Below are positions 43,066-51,648 of a stretch of DNA of 64,000 nucleotides, piece after piece. The position numbers and the translations under genes are program-made. Position 1 is the stretch's first letter. Every line of letters starts with the position of its first letter. Origin of the DNA: Stenotrophomonas sp046736075 (lineage in GTDB: Bacteria > Pseudomonadota > Gammaproteobacteria > Xanthomonadales > Xanthomonadaceae); the NCBI RefSeq assembly GCF_046736075.1, contig NZ_CP177163.1, positions 2,356,001 to 2,420,000 on the forward strand, written 5' to 3'. The notes under the pieces were generated by a model that was given only the letters and a program-made list of their open reading frames with translations, made no database searches and was not told where the DNA came from.

Positions 43066-45333
43066 ATGTTCCCGAACCGCACTGCCCACGGCCGGTTTCC
43101 GTCCGTGCACCCGCTCGTCATCGCCCTCGCCGCCCTGCTGCCATTGACGGCCGCAGCCCAGGACGCCCCCGCCGCCAAGGATCCGGTCGCCCTCGATACC
43201 CTGCAGGTGACGGCGCAGCGCCGTGTGGAAAACGCCAAGGACGTGCCGGTCTCGATCTCGGCCATCCAGGGCGAAAAGCTGGACGTGCTCGGTTCGGCCG
43301 GCGACGACATCCGCTTCCTGTCGGCACGCGTGCCCAGCCTGAACATCGAATCGTCCTACGGGCGTGCCTTCCCGCGCTTCTACATCCGCGGCCTGGGCAA
43401 TACCGACTTCGATCTCAACGCCTCGCAGCCGGTCTCGCTGGTGTACGACGACGTGGTGCAGGAAAGCCCGCTGCTGAAGGGCTTCCCGCTGTTCGATCTG
43501 GCCGGTGTGGAAGTGCTGCGCGGTCCGCAGGGCACGCTGTTCGGCCGCAATACCCCGGCCGGCGTGGTGAAGTTCGATTCGGCGCGTCCCTCGCAGGATG
43601 CCGACGGTTACATCAAGGTCGCCTACGGCAGCTACAACACCTGGAACACGCAGGGCGCCTATGGCGGCCCGCTGACCGACCGCTGGTCGGCGCGTGTGTC
43701 GGCGCTGTACCAGCGCCGCGACGACTGGGTGACCAACACCCGCCAGAACGCGCCGGCGCAGGGTTTCGAAGGCTATGACGAAGCCGCCGCACGCGTGCAG
43801 TTCCTGTACGAAGGCGATGATGTGGAAGCGCTGTTCAACCTGCACAAGCGCAAGCTCAACGGCACCGCACGCCTGTTCCGCGCCAACATCATCAAGCCGG
43901 GCACCAACCAGCTGGTCGAGAACTTCGACCGCGATGAAGTGTCCACCGACGGCGAGAACTTCTCGGACCTGGAAACCTGGGGCGGCAGCGCGCGCCTGCA
44001 GTGGAACCTGGGCCGGGTGACGCTGCATTCGATCACCGGTTACGAGACCGCCGAGTCGCTCAACCACGGCGATATCGACGGTGGCTACGGCGCGGCCTTC
44101 CTGGGCGCGGGCAACTACGGCCCGGGCTTCATTCCGTTCCCGTCCGAGTCGGCCGACGGCCTGCCGCACCACCGCCAGTGGACGCAGGAATTCCGCGTGG
44201 AATCCAATGAGTGGGGCCGCTTCGACTGGCAGGCCGGCGTGTTCTACTTCGATGAAGACGTCACCATCGACAGCTTCAACTACGACTCGCTGACCCCGGG
44301 CAACCCGCAGACCGGCCACGCCGTGCAGTCCCAGCGCAACAAGGCCTGGGCCGCGTTCGCTTCCGGTGATTTCGACGTGACCGAGCGCTTCAAGCTGCGC
44401 GGTGGTGTGCGCTACACGCAGGACAAGAAGGACTTCAGCGCCAGCGTGCTGCAGGCCGTGCCGGGTGGCACGCCGGTCAGCGGCCCGTACATCGCCAAGA
44501 GCGATGTCGACGACGTCAGCTGGGACCTGAGCGGCGTGTACCAGATCACCGACAACCTCAACGCTTACGCACGCGTGGCCAAGGGCTTCCGCGCCCCGTC
44601 GATCCAGGGCCGCCTGGCCTTCGGCGGCGTGTCGCAGGCCGATTCGGAGAAGGTGATCTCCTACGAGGCCGGCATCAAGGCCGACCTGTTCGATCGTCGC
44701 GCGCGCCTGGGCTTCAACGTGTTCCGCTACAACGTGGACGGCCAGCAGTTGATCGCGGTGGGCGGCAGCAACAACACCGCCACCCTGCTCAACGCCGACA
44801 AGACCATCGGCCAGGGCGCCGAGCTGGACTTCGAGGCCTACCTGACCGACCACGTGCTGCTCACCCTGGGCAGCAGCTACAACGACACCGAGATCAAGGA
44901 CAAGGACCTGGCGGTGGCGATCTGTGGCGGTGGCTGCACCATCACCGACCCGACCACGGTCATCAATGGCGGCACCTACGCGCTGGTCAACGGCAATCCG
45001 CTGCCGCAGGCACCGAAGTGGATCCACAACCTGACCCTGCGTGCGGGCTTCCCGATCAACGATGCCAGCGAGCTGTACGTGTACACCGACTGGGCCTACC
45101 GCAGCGAAGTGAACTTCTTCCTGTACGAGTCCCCGGAGTTCCGCAGCCGTTCGTCGCTGGAAGGTGGCCTGCGCCTGGGCTACAACTGGGATTACGGCCA
45201 GTACGACGTCGCCGTGTACGGTCGCAACCTGACTGACCAGGTGCGTGTGGTGGGTGCGATCGACTTCAACAACCTGACCGGCTTCCTCAACGAGCCGCGC
45301 ACGTTCGGCGTCGAGTTCACCGCGAAGTTCTGA
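43066..45333 (+). CDS. TonB-dependent receptor of unknown substrate
   Basis: 755 residues with a signal peptide ending near AAAQ and a TonB box region LDTLQVTAQRRVENAKDVPVSI. The plug has FYIRGLGNTDFDLNASQPVSLVYDDVV and VEVLRGPQGTLFGRNTPAG. The barrel ends in VEFTAKF with the terminal Phe. The form with GRNTPAG resembles the broad group of receptors for siderophores, vitamins and other small molecules in sphingomonads and xanthomonads rather than the pectin receptors at 12-18 kb. No transport or synthesis partner is adjacent. A palindrome lies in its promoter. Confidence 0.92.
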   Translation: MFPNRTAHGRFPSVHPLVIALAALLPLTAAAQDAPAAKDPVALDTLQVTAQRRVENAKDVPVSISAIQGEKLDVLGSAGDDIRFLSARVPSLNIESSYGRAFPRFYIRGLGNTDFDLNASQPVSLVYDDVVQESPLLKGFPLFDLAGVEVLRGPQGTLFGRNTPAGVVKFDSARPSQDADGYIKVAYGSYNTWNTQGAYGGPLTDRWSARVSALYQRRDDWVTNTRQNAPAQGFEGYDEAAARVQFLYEGDDVEALFNLHKRKLNGTARLFRANIIKPGTNQLVENFDRDEVSTDGENFSDLETWGGSARLQWNLGRVTLHSITGYETAESLNHGDIDGGYGAAFLGAGNYGPGFIPFPSESADGLPHHRQWTQEFRVESNEWGRFDWQAGVFYFDEDVTIDSFNYDSLTPGNPQTGHAVQSQRNKAWAAFASGDFDVTERFKLRGGVRYTQDKKDFSASVLQAVPGGTPVSGPYIAKSDVDDVSWDLSGVYQITDNLNAYARVAKGFRAPSIQGRLAFGGVSQADSEKVISYEAGIKADLFDRRARLGFNVFRYNVDGQQLIAVGGSNNTATLLNADKTIGQGAELDFEAYLTDHVLLTLGSSYNDTEIKDKDLAVAICGGGCTITDPTTVINGGTYALVNGNPLPQAPKWIHNLTLRAGFPINDASELYVYTDWAYRSEVNFFLYESPEFRSRSSLEGGLRLGYNWDYGQYDVAVYGRNLTDQVRVVGAIDFNNLTGFLNEPRTFGVEFTAKF

Positions 45334-45373
45334 TGGCGGGGCGGGTGCCGACCACGCGTCGGCCCCCGCTTCG

Positions 45374-45745
45374 GTAGAGCCGACCGCTGGTCGGCTGTCG
45401 CGCATCGCGCGGTTCTGCGGTGCCGGAACGGAGAGCAGCCGGGCAGAGCCCGGCTCTACGGCCGGTGCACGACGGGGCCGGTGCGTGCGTTTGGGTAGAG
45501 CCGACCGCTGGTCGGCTGTCGCGCATCGCGCGGTTCTGCGGTGCCGGAACGGAGAGCAGCCGGGCAGAGCCCGGCTCTACGGCCGGTGCACGACGGGGCG
45601 GGTGCGTGCGTTTGTGTAGAGCCGACCGTTGGTCGGCTGTCGCGCATCGCGCGGTTCTGCGGTGCCGGAACGGAGAGCAGCCGGGCAGAGCCCGGCTCTA
45701 CGGCCGGTGCGTGCGTTTGGGTAGAGCCGACCGCTGGTCGGCTGT
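45374..45745. repeat. tandem array of SMAG dimers with 121-bp period
   Basis: Forward elements begin at 45374, 45495, 45616 and 45721; each of the first three is paired with a reversed GCAGCCGGGCAGAGCCCGGC element. Periods are 121, 121 and 105 bp; the last step lacks 16 bp of spacer. The forward and reverse palindromes belong to different sequence types (GACC/GGTC versus GGGC/GCCC arms). The third forward copy has GTTG where the others have GCTG. The array fills the 427-bp gap between two convergent genes; no gene seen. Confidence 0.9.
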
Positions 45746-45760
45746 CGCGCGCAATGTCTC

Positions 45761-46612
45761 CTACAGCGCGCTTGCCGGCCGCACCTTCAACACCGCTTCC
45801 TCGGCCGCGCAGTCGCGGCTGGAATGCAGGCCCGCCTTGCGCGCGGCGACGATCTCCTTTCGTGCGGCCATCAGGTCCTTGTTGAACGCGGCGTTGTCGT
45901 GCAGGCGGGCCACGGCGGCCGCGCCCATGAAGCGGCCTTCGAGGATGTCGCTCTGCCAGTGCACGTTGCACACCAGCCGGCTTTCGCCGTAGTTGCGGCC
46001 GCGTGCCTGGATCGCGTCGGCGCGGTCCGGCGCGATTTCCGACAGGATCAGTGCCCAGGCCCAGCCGATCGAGGTGTGGCCCGACGGGTAGGAGCCGTTG
46101 CCGCGCAGGTCCTGCTCGTCTTCCGGGCTGCAGGTGGGTTCGTTGTTGACCATGAAGGGGCGCGCGCGCTGGTAGTGCTTCTTCGCGGTGCGGGTGGCCG
46201 CGCTGGCATCGATGCGGCTGCGTTCGAGCAGGCGGTACAGCGCCGGCGTCTTCACCGCATCCACATCCACGTCGATGGCACAGGAGAACTGGTTGGCGCC
46301 GGCCGGGAAGCCCAGTTCGGCATCGCGGTGGGCCTGCTCGAAGCGCGGGCTGCCGCGCAGCGCACGCGCCTCGCGGCTGACCTGCTCATCCAACGCGAAA
46401 CCGGCCGAGCCGGCGGTGGGCGGCGCGGGTACCAACGCCAGGCTGGCCGGCACTGCGTCGGCGGGCAGATAGCCCACCGCCTTGGTCGTCACCGAGGCCT
46501 CCACGGGCGTGGCCGGGGGCGCGGCCGTCGTCGCGCAGCCGGCCAGCGCCGCGAGCAGGGCGGCGCCAAGCAGCGGGCGCAGGGCGAGGGGAGGCGTGAA
46601 GGACGACGACAT
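45761..46612 (-). CDS. class A acid phosphatase (PAP2/PhoN-like), lipoprotein
   Basis: 283 residues from the Met at 46612. Lipobox LAGC with Cys 26. The three PAP2 motifs are in order: KKHYQRARPF, GSYPSGHTSIGWAWALIL and CNVHWQSDILEGRFMGAA, which supply the phosphate-binding Lys/Arg and the catalytic His pair. It should release phosphate from organic phosphates outside the inner membrane. Its end faces the TonB receptor gene across the REP array. Confidence 0.93.
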   Translation of the reverse strand: MSSSFTPPLALRPLLGAALLAALAGCATTAAPPATPVEASVTTKAVGYLPADAVPASLALVPAPPTAGSAGFALDEQVSREARALRGSPRFEQAHRDAELGFPAGANQFSCAIDVDVDAVKTPALYRLLERSRIDASAATRTAKKHYQRARPFMVNNEPTCSPEDEQDLRGNGSYPSGHTSIGWAWALILSEIAPDRADAIQARGRNYGESRLVCNVHWQSDILEGRFMGAAAVARLHDNAAFNKDLMAARKEIVAARKAGLHSSRDCAAEEAVLKVRPASAL

Positions 46613-46889
46613 CGGCAGGTCTCGGTAACGGGCAGGCCCGCATGATCGCAGCTTGCCTGCCCGCTGGCAGCGCCGGCCGTCATGCGGCCAAACCCGGCAC
46701 AAACCGGCGTGATCGACCGGGGATTCGCCTCAAAAGATAGGAAACATCTACTGGCGCACGGAATTCGATGCGCTTACGGCATAGCTTCCGCCAAAGGCAC
46801 GGTCATCTGTCATGCGAATGTCGATCATTGCATCCGATAGTGAGCCGCTGCCGGAAACCAGGGGGATCACCTGACGTGGGAGACAACGG

Positions 46890-47771
46890 ATGCGAAGCAA
46901 CGCAGGAAGGATGGGCGTCGGCCTGGCCGTGGGCCTGATGCTGGCGTGCAGCGGTGCGCAGGCAGCGGATGTGGTGGGGGTGGCGTTCGTGCATGGCACG
47001 GGCGCGCAGACCGATGCGCGTGCCGACTACTGGCAGCCCGGCATCATCGACACGGTACGGCTGGGGCTGCCCAACAGTGCCAACTACACCGTCATCAATT
47101 GCGACTTCACCCAGTACATGTGGAAGCCCGAGGCCGCCGGTTGCCTGGCCGGGCAGTTGACCACCTTCATCAACGGCAAGGGCATCACCAGGCTGGTGGT
47201 GATCACCCATTCCAACGGCGGCAACGTGGTGCGCTGGATCCTGTCCAACCCCACGTACGACAGCCGCTATCCGAAGATCATCCAGACGGTCAGCAAGGTC
47301 ACCGCGCTGGCACCGTCCTCGGCCGGCACGCCGCTGGCCGATGCGGTGCTCAACGGCAACACCTTCGAAACCTCGGTGGGCTGGCTGCTGGGCTACACCA
47401 ACGACGCGGTGCGCCAGCAGCAGGTGGGCCACATGGCCACCTACAACGCGCAGAACCTGTACGGCACGGCCGGGCGCCCGGCGCTGCCCAAGCCGTTCCG
47501 TGCCGTGGTGGGTTCGGACGTGGAGTCTGCGGTGTGGGACAGCAACAGCTACTGCGGGGGCTATGCGCAGAACGTCGGGCTGGAATTCACCCAGAACTGG
47601 TTGAACAGCTGCTCGGACGGCTTCCTGGAGTGCAGCAGCCAGAAGGCCGCCGGCACCACCTGGTTCACCGACAAGCAGCGCACCAACGGCGCCGAGCCGT
47701 TGAGCCACAACCAGAGCCGCCGCGAGTGCTTCGGCCTGGGCACCATCCTGCGCAACGACCTGGCCCTGTGA
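46890..47771 (+). CDS. secreted alpha/beta-hydrolase, lipase/esterase-like
   Basis: 293 residues with GGGAG before the ATG and a signal peptide ending near AQAA. VVGVAFVHGTGAQ is the oxyanion strand-loop, and RLVVITHSNGGNVVRWIL is the nucleophile elbow (Ser in HSNGG). Six cysteines suggest disulphides. A His in PLSHNQSRREC near the end may complete the triad. Exact substrate unknown. It is followed after 10 bp by the next secreted protein; the two form an operon. Confidence 0.8.
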   Translation: MRSNAGRMGVGLAVGLMLACSGAQAADVVGVAFVHGTGAQTDARADYWQPGIIDTVRLGLPNSANYTVINCDFTQYMWKPEAAGCLAGQLTTFINGKGITRLVVITHSNGGNVVRWILSNPTYDSRYPKIIQTVSKVTALAPSSAGTPLADAVLNGNTFETSVGWLLGYTNDAVRQQQVGHMATYNAQNLYGTAGRPALPKPFRAVVGSDVESAVWDSNSYCGGYAQNVGLEFTQNWLNSCSDGFLECSSQKAAGTTWFTDKQRTNGAEPLSHNQSRRECFGLGTILRNDLAL

Positions 47772-47781
47772 GGAGCACACC

Positions 47782-48990
47782 ATGACTTCAAGACTGACGA
47801 TCGTGGTGGCCGTGGCCGCCGCTGTGCTGGCCGCGCCGCTGCAGGCCGCGCAACCCCTGCTGCCGGCGCGCAGCACCGACCAGGTGGCGCCGCGCGTGGA
47901 ACGCGCCGCGATGCCGGCCGAGGCGGCGGAACGCGCGCCGCTGAGCTTCGCCTGGGCATTGGACCCGAGCCAGGCGTTGGCACCGCCGGCACCCCAGGCC
48001 GCGCTCAGCCGCAGCTACTGGGAAACCGTGGACGCCGCTGCGTTGCAGCGTGGCGTGGCGCTGCCGTTGACGGCACCGGATGCGGTGATCCAGGTCAGCC
48101 CGGTGCAGGGCGCGCGGGCGCTGCGGCCCGAGCAGTGGGAGGTGCGCGACCCGGCCGGCGCGCTGGCGGTGAACCGTGTGGTGGACGCCGAACAGCTGCG
48201 CGCCACCGGCATGGCCGCCGGCACCGGCACGGCGATGGTGCGTACCGGTGGCAGTGCCGCAGTGGGCACGTACCGCCTGCAGAGCGCGCAGGCGCAGGGG
48301 CGCTACGTGGTGCAGGTGCTGGAACCCAACAGCCCGGTTGCGCTGCGCCTGCAGGCCGACCGCCAGCAGGTGCTCGCCGGTGGCCGCGTGGTGGTGAGCG
48401 CACGCCTGCAGGACGACGGCGGCAGCGCCGCGCTGGCAGCGGGGCGCTCTACCGCGCGGGCGCTGCCGGCCGCCGGCGAGGCGCTGCTGGTGGCGCCCGA
48501 TGGACGCAGCTGGCCGGTACCGCTGGTGGCCGGCAGGGATGGCCTGCAGGCGCAGGTGACCCTTCCGCAGGAGGTGGGCACGGTGCAGGGCCTGTGGGAG
48601 CTGCAGGCCTTCGTGAGCGCCAAGGGCGTGCAGCGCGATGCCAAGGTCGCCTTCGCGGTGGCGCAGCCGACCGCGCGTTTCAGCGGGCAGGCCGAGGCGG
48701 ATGCAACCGGCCGCGTCGTCCGCCTGCCGTTGCAGATCGGCGCACCCGGGCGGTACGAGGCACGCGGCACGCTGTATGCCACCGGCCCGGACGGGCAACT
48801 GCGGCCGGTGGCGCAGGCGCACAGCGCGGCTTGGTTCGACGTGCCGGGCAGTGCCGAGCTGCGCCTGCCGTTCGCCAGCGTGGCGCTGCCGCGTGGCTAT
48901 GCGGCGCCGTTCGAGCTGCGTGATCTGCAGTTGCAGGACCAGAGCCGCATGGCCCCGATCGAATCGCGGGCGCGGGCACTGGCCTTCTGA
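47782..48990 (+). CDS. secreted beta-rich protein, probably DUF4785 family
   Basis: 402 residues with GAGGAG before the ATG and a signal peptide (VVAVAAAVLAAPLQA). The rest is made of predicted beta strands, with several Ig-like blocks (YVVQVLEPNSPVALRLQADRQQVLAGGRVVVSARL; GRYEARGTLYATGPDG). It looks like DUF4785 proteins known next to secreted hydrolases in Legionella and Lysobacter relatives; I am only moderately sure. It may be a chaperone-like or inhibitory partner of the upstream hydrolase. Confidence 0.65.
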   Translation: MTSRLTIVVAVAAAVLAAPLQAAQPLLPARSTDQVAPRVERAAMPAEAAERAPLSFAWALDPSQALAPPAPQAALSRSYWETVDAAALQRGVALPLTAPDAVIQVSPVQGARALRPEQWEVRDPAGALAVNRVVDAEQLRATGMAAGTGTAMVRTGGSAAVGTYRLQSAQAQGRYVVQVLEPNSPVALRLQADRQQVLAGGRVVVSARLQDDGGSAALAAGRSTARALPAAGEALLVAPDGRSWPVPLVAGRDGLQAQVTLPQEVGTVQGLWELQAFVSAKGVQRDAKVAFAVAQPTARFSGQAEADATGRVVRLPLQIGAPGRYEARGTLYATGPDGQLRPVAQAHSAAWFDVPGSAELRLPFASVALPRGYAAPFELRDLQLQDQSRMAPIESRARALAF

Positions 48991-49051
48991 GGGAGGCGGG
49001 GGGCGGGGCAGGGTCCCGCCCCCTTCGCACACGCAACGGCGGGCGTCGCGC

Positions 49052-49882
49052 TCAGCCGGCGAACGCGCTCAGGCGTCCATCCTGCTCCATCACCTGGATC
49101 GGGCCGCCGAAAACCTCCGACAGCGGCGCGTCACGCAGCAGCGCCGCGCGGCTGCCGTCGGCGACGATCCTGCCGGCGCGCAGCAGCACCACCCGCTCGA
49201 TCTCCGGAATGACCTCGTCGATATGGTGGGTGACCAGCACCAGGGTGATGCCCTGCGCGGCCAGCGCACGCATGGTGGCGATCAGGTGCTGGCGCGCCAC
49301 CAGGTCCAGGCCGGTGGATGGCTCGTCCAGCAGCAGCGCCTGCGGGCGGTTGACCAGCGCACGCGCGATCAGCACCCGCCGCGTCTCGCCGGCCGACAGC
49401 TCGGCATAGCGGCGCTGCAGCAGCGGCAGGGCGGCGGTCATGGCCAGGGTTTCACGCACCCGTGCGCGCATGTCCTCGGTGATTTCACGGAAGGCCGGCA
49501 CCACGAAGCTGGCGAAGAACCCCGACAGCACGGCCTCTTCGACCGTCAGCCCGGGCATGTCGGCCAGGTTGCTGCTGAGGTCGCCGGTGACGATGCCCAG
49601 CTGCGAGCGCAGCCGGTCCACCTGCCAGCGGTTCTGCCCCAGCACGCGCACGGCCACCGTGCCGTCGCCGTGGGCCAGCGGATACAGCTCGCGGGTGATG
49701 AGCTTGATGAAGGAGGACTTGCCGCAGCCGTTGGGGCCGAGCAGCGCGGTGTGCTGGCCCTGGGCGATGCGCAGGCTGAGATCGTGCAGTACCCGCACCT
49801 GGCCCCGGATCACGCAGGCGCGGTCCAGTTCGATCAGCGGGGCGGTGGATGACGGGGAGGGGGAAGAGGCGGCAACTGTCAT
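49052..49882 (-). CDS. ABC transporter ATP-binding protein
   Basis: 276 residues from the Met at 49882; the open frame extends far upstream across the divergent gene but has no start with a site. Walker A GPNGCGKSSF, signature LSAGETRR, Walker B ALLLDEPS and switch THHIDE are intact. No permease gene is adjacent, so it may work alone as a YhcG/ModF-like ATPase or with a distant partner. The N-terminal ~15 residues are Ser/Pro rich. It is divergent from the desaturase gene. Confidence 0.88.
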   Translation of the reverse strand: MTVAASSPSPSSTAPLIELDRACVIRGQVRVLHDLSLRIAQGQHTALLGPNGCGKSSFIKLITRELYPLAHGDGTVAVRVLGQNRWQVDRLRSQLGIVTGDLSSNLADMPGLTVEEAVLSGFFASFVVPAFREITEDMRARVRETLAMTAALPLLQRRYAELSAGETRRVLIARALVNRPQALLLDEPSTGLDLVARQHLIATMRALAAQGITLVLVTHHIDEVIPEIERVVLLRAGRIVADGSRAALLRDAPLSEVFGGPIQVMEQDGRLSAFAG

Positions 49883-50030
49883 GAATGCGGGGGCATGCTC
49901 ACGAAGGAGGGATTGAACTGAATGACGCGCTAAAAATCGCACCGGATGGATGAAGTTTGCAACGTCAGGCCCCATCATGTCCGAAGGTGTACCCGTTTCC
50001 TTGTTGGCCACTGCGGCCCGGAGTCCTGCG

Positions 50031-51233
50031 ATGTTCGATACGCTCCTCAACTTCCTGACCGGCGGTGTCGTCGGCCTCGGCTGGTGGGGCATGGCGCTGG
50101 TGCTGCTGGTGTTCACCCAGCTGACCATCTTCGCCGTCACCTTGTACCTGCATCGCAGCCAGGCACACCGCGGCGTGGATTTCCATCCGGTCATCGCCCA
50201 CTTCTTCCGCTTCTGGACCTGGCTGACCACCTCGATGATCACCAAGGAGTGGGTGGCGATCCATCGCAAGCACCACGCCAAGGTGGAAACCGACGAAGAC
50301 CCGCACAGCCCGGTGACCAAGGGCATCGGCAAGGTGTTCTGGCGCGGCGTGGAGCTGTACCGCGAAGCCCGCGGCATGCGCGCGGACATCGAGCAGTACG
50401 GCCGCGGTGCGCCCGACGACTGGATCGAGCGCCACCTGTACACCCCGCACGCCAACCTCGGCCCGGTCGCGCTGCTGGCGATCAACAGCGTGCTGTTCGG
50501 CCTGCCCGGCGTGGCCCTGTGGGCCATCCAGATGGCCTGGATTCCGTTCTGGGCCGCCGGCGTGGTCAACGGCCTGGGCCACTGGTGGGGCTACCGCAAC
50601 TTTGAATCGGCCGACACCTCCACCAACCTGACCCCGTGGGCGTTCTGGATCGGCGGCGAAGAGCTGCACAACAACCACCACGCCTTCCCCAGCTCGGCCC
50701 GCTTCTCGATGCGCCGCTGGGAGTTCGATATCGGCTGGGCCGCGATCCGCGGCCTGCAGGCGCTGCGCCTGGCCAAGGTGCTGCGCGTGGCGCCGAGCAT
50801 GGACGTGCGCCCGAACATTGCCGTGCCGGATGCGGAAACCCTCAAGGCACTGCTGTCGCACCGCTTCCAGGCGATGACCGATTACCAGCGCAACGTGTTC
50901 GTGCCGGCGCTGCGCGAAGAGGCCGCGATGGCCGGCGCCAAGCTGCGCAAGCTGCTGCCGCGCCGCATGCGCCGTGGCCTGGTCAATGATGGCCGCTGGC
51001 TCAAGCCCGACTGCCGTGCCCAGCTCAGCACCTGGGTCGAACAGCGCCCCCGCATCCGCGTGCTGGTCGAGCACCGCGCACGTCTGGCGGCCCTGCTCGA
51101 GGCCCGCGGCAACGATGCCGCCGAGCGCCTGAAGCTGCTGCAGGCCTGGTGCCACGAGGCCGAGGCCAGTGGCATCGCCGCGCTGCAGAACTACGCCGCG
51201 CGCCTGAAGGGCTACGCGCTGACGGCGCACTGA
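50031..51233 (+). CDS. acyl-CoA/fatty acid desaturase
   Basis: 400 residues from the Met at 50031, which has CCGGAG 8 bases upstream (an earlier Met at 49977 is possible). The three histidine boxes of membrane di-iron desaturases are present: HRSQAH, HRKHH and HNNHH. Hydrophobic segments flank them (WWGMALVLLVFTQLTIFAVTLYL; LLAINSVLFGLPGVALWAIQMAWIPFWAAGVV). It probably introduces a delta-9 double bond and adjusts membrane fluidity. The C-terminal ~120 residues are a basic, helical tail beyond the catalytic part. Confidence 0.92.
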   Translation: MFDTLLNFLTGGVVGLGWWGMALVLLVFTQLTIFAVTLYLHRSQAHRGVDFHPVIAHFFRFWTWLTTSMITKEWVAIHRKHHAKVETDEDPHSPVTKGIGKVFWRGVELYREARGMRADIEQYGRGAPDDWIERHLYTPHANLGPVALLAINSVLFGLPGVALWAIQMAWIPFWAAGVVNGLGHWWGYRNFESADTSTNLTPWAFWIGGEELHNNHHAFPSSARFSMRRWEFDIGWAAIRGLQALRLAKVLRVAPSMDVRPNIAVPDAETLKALLSHRFQAMTDYQRNVFVPALREEAAMAGAKLRKLLPRRMRRGLVNDGRWLKPDCRAQLSTWVEQRPRIRVLVEHRARLAALLEARGNDAAERLKLLQAWCHEAEASGIAALQNYAARLKGYALTAH

Positions 51234-51236
51234 GCC

Positions 51237-51605
51237 GTGCCCCTGCTGCACGCGCTGCACGAAGAACGCCGCCCTGCGCGGCGTTTTTCGTGGCTGGTCC
51301 TGCTGCTGGCCAGCGCCGCTGCCCAGGCCCAGGTGACCGATACCGGCAGCTACCTGCAGCGCATGGACAGCGATGGCGACGGCAAGGTCAGCGTGGAGGA
51401 ATACGTGCAGTGGATGCTGTACGCGTTCGACCGCATGGACCGCAACGGCGATGGCGTGCTGACCCGCGACGAGCTGCCGGGCGGCAAGGGCAGCCCGATC
51501 ACCCGTGAACAGCAACGCCAGACCCTGACCCAGCGCTTCCACACGCAGGATGCCAACGGCGATGGGTACCTGAGCGCCAAGGAACTGGCCGCGCCGCCGC
51601 GCTGA
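51237..51605 (+). CDS. exported EF-hand calcium-binding protein
   Basis: 122 residues if it starts at the GTG at 51237; no other in-frame start precedes the signal peptide (WLVLLLASAAAQAQ). Three EF-hand loops begin at Asp 44 (DSDGDGKVSVEE), Asp 68 (DRNGDGVLTRDE) and Asp 105 (DANGDGYLSAKE). It should bind calcium in the periplasm. The signal-peptide codons contain a terminator-like hairpin, and only 3 bp separate it from the desaturase stop, so expression may be unusual. Confidence 0.75.
   Translation: MPLLHALHEERRPARRFSWLVLLLASAAAQAQVTDTGSYLQRMDSDGDGKVSVEEYVQWMLYAFDRMDRNGDGVLTRDELPGGKGSPITREQQRQTLTQRFHTQDANGDGYLSAKELAAPPR
51260..51287 (+). terminator. intrinsic terminator-like hairpin inside the EF-hand gene
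   Basis: AACGCCG and CGGCGTT are perfect arms followed by a T run (GGCGTTTTTCG). It lies about 30 bp after the desaturase stop, where a terminator would be expected, but within the 5' codons of the EF-hand gene. Confidence 0.6.
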
Positions 51606-51636
51606 GCCGGTCCGCCCGGAGCCGGCGGGGGCTCGC

Positions 51637-51642
51637 TAGAAT
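51637..51642 (+). promoter_or_regulatory. -10 element for mutM, implying a leaderless mRNA
   Basis: TAGAAT ends 6 bases before the mutM ATG, so transcription would start at or next to the A of the ATG. There is no ribosome site. No good -35 is seen. Confidence 0.45.
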
Positions 51643-51648
51643 CTCCCC

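Noticed and set aside
51261..51290. Treating the EF-hand gene as spurious because of the terminator-like hairpin
   Set aside because: Three perfect EF-hand loops and a signal peptide make the protein real; only its start and expression remain uncertain.
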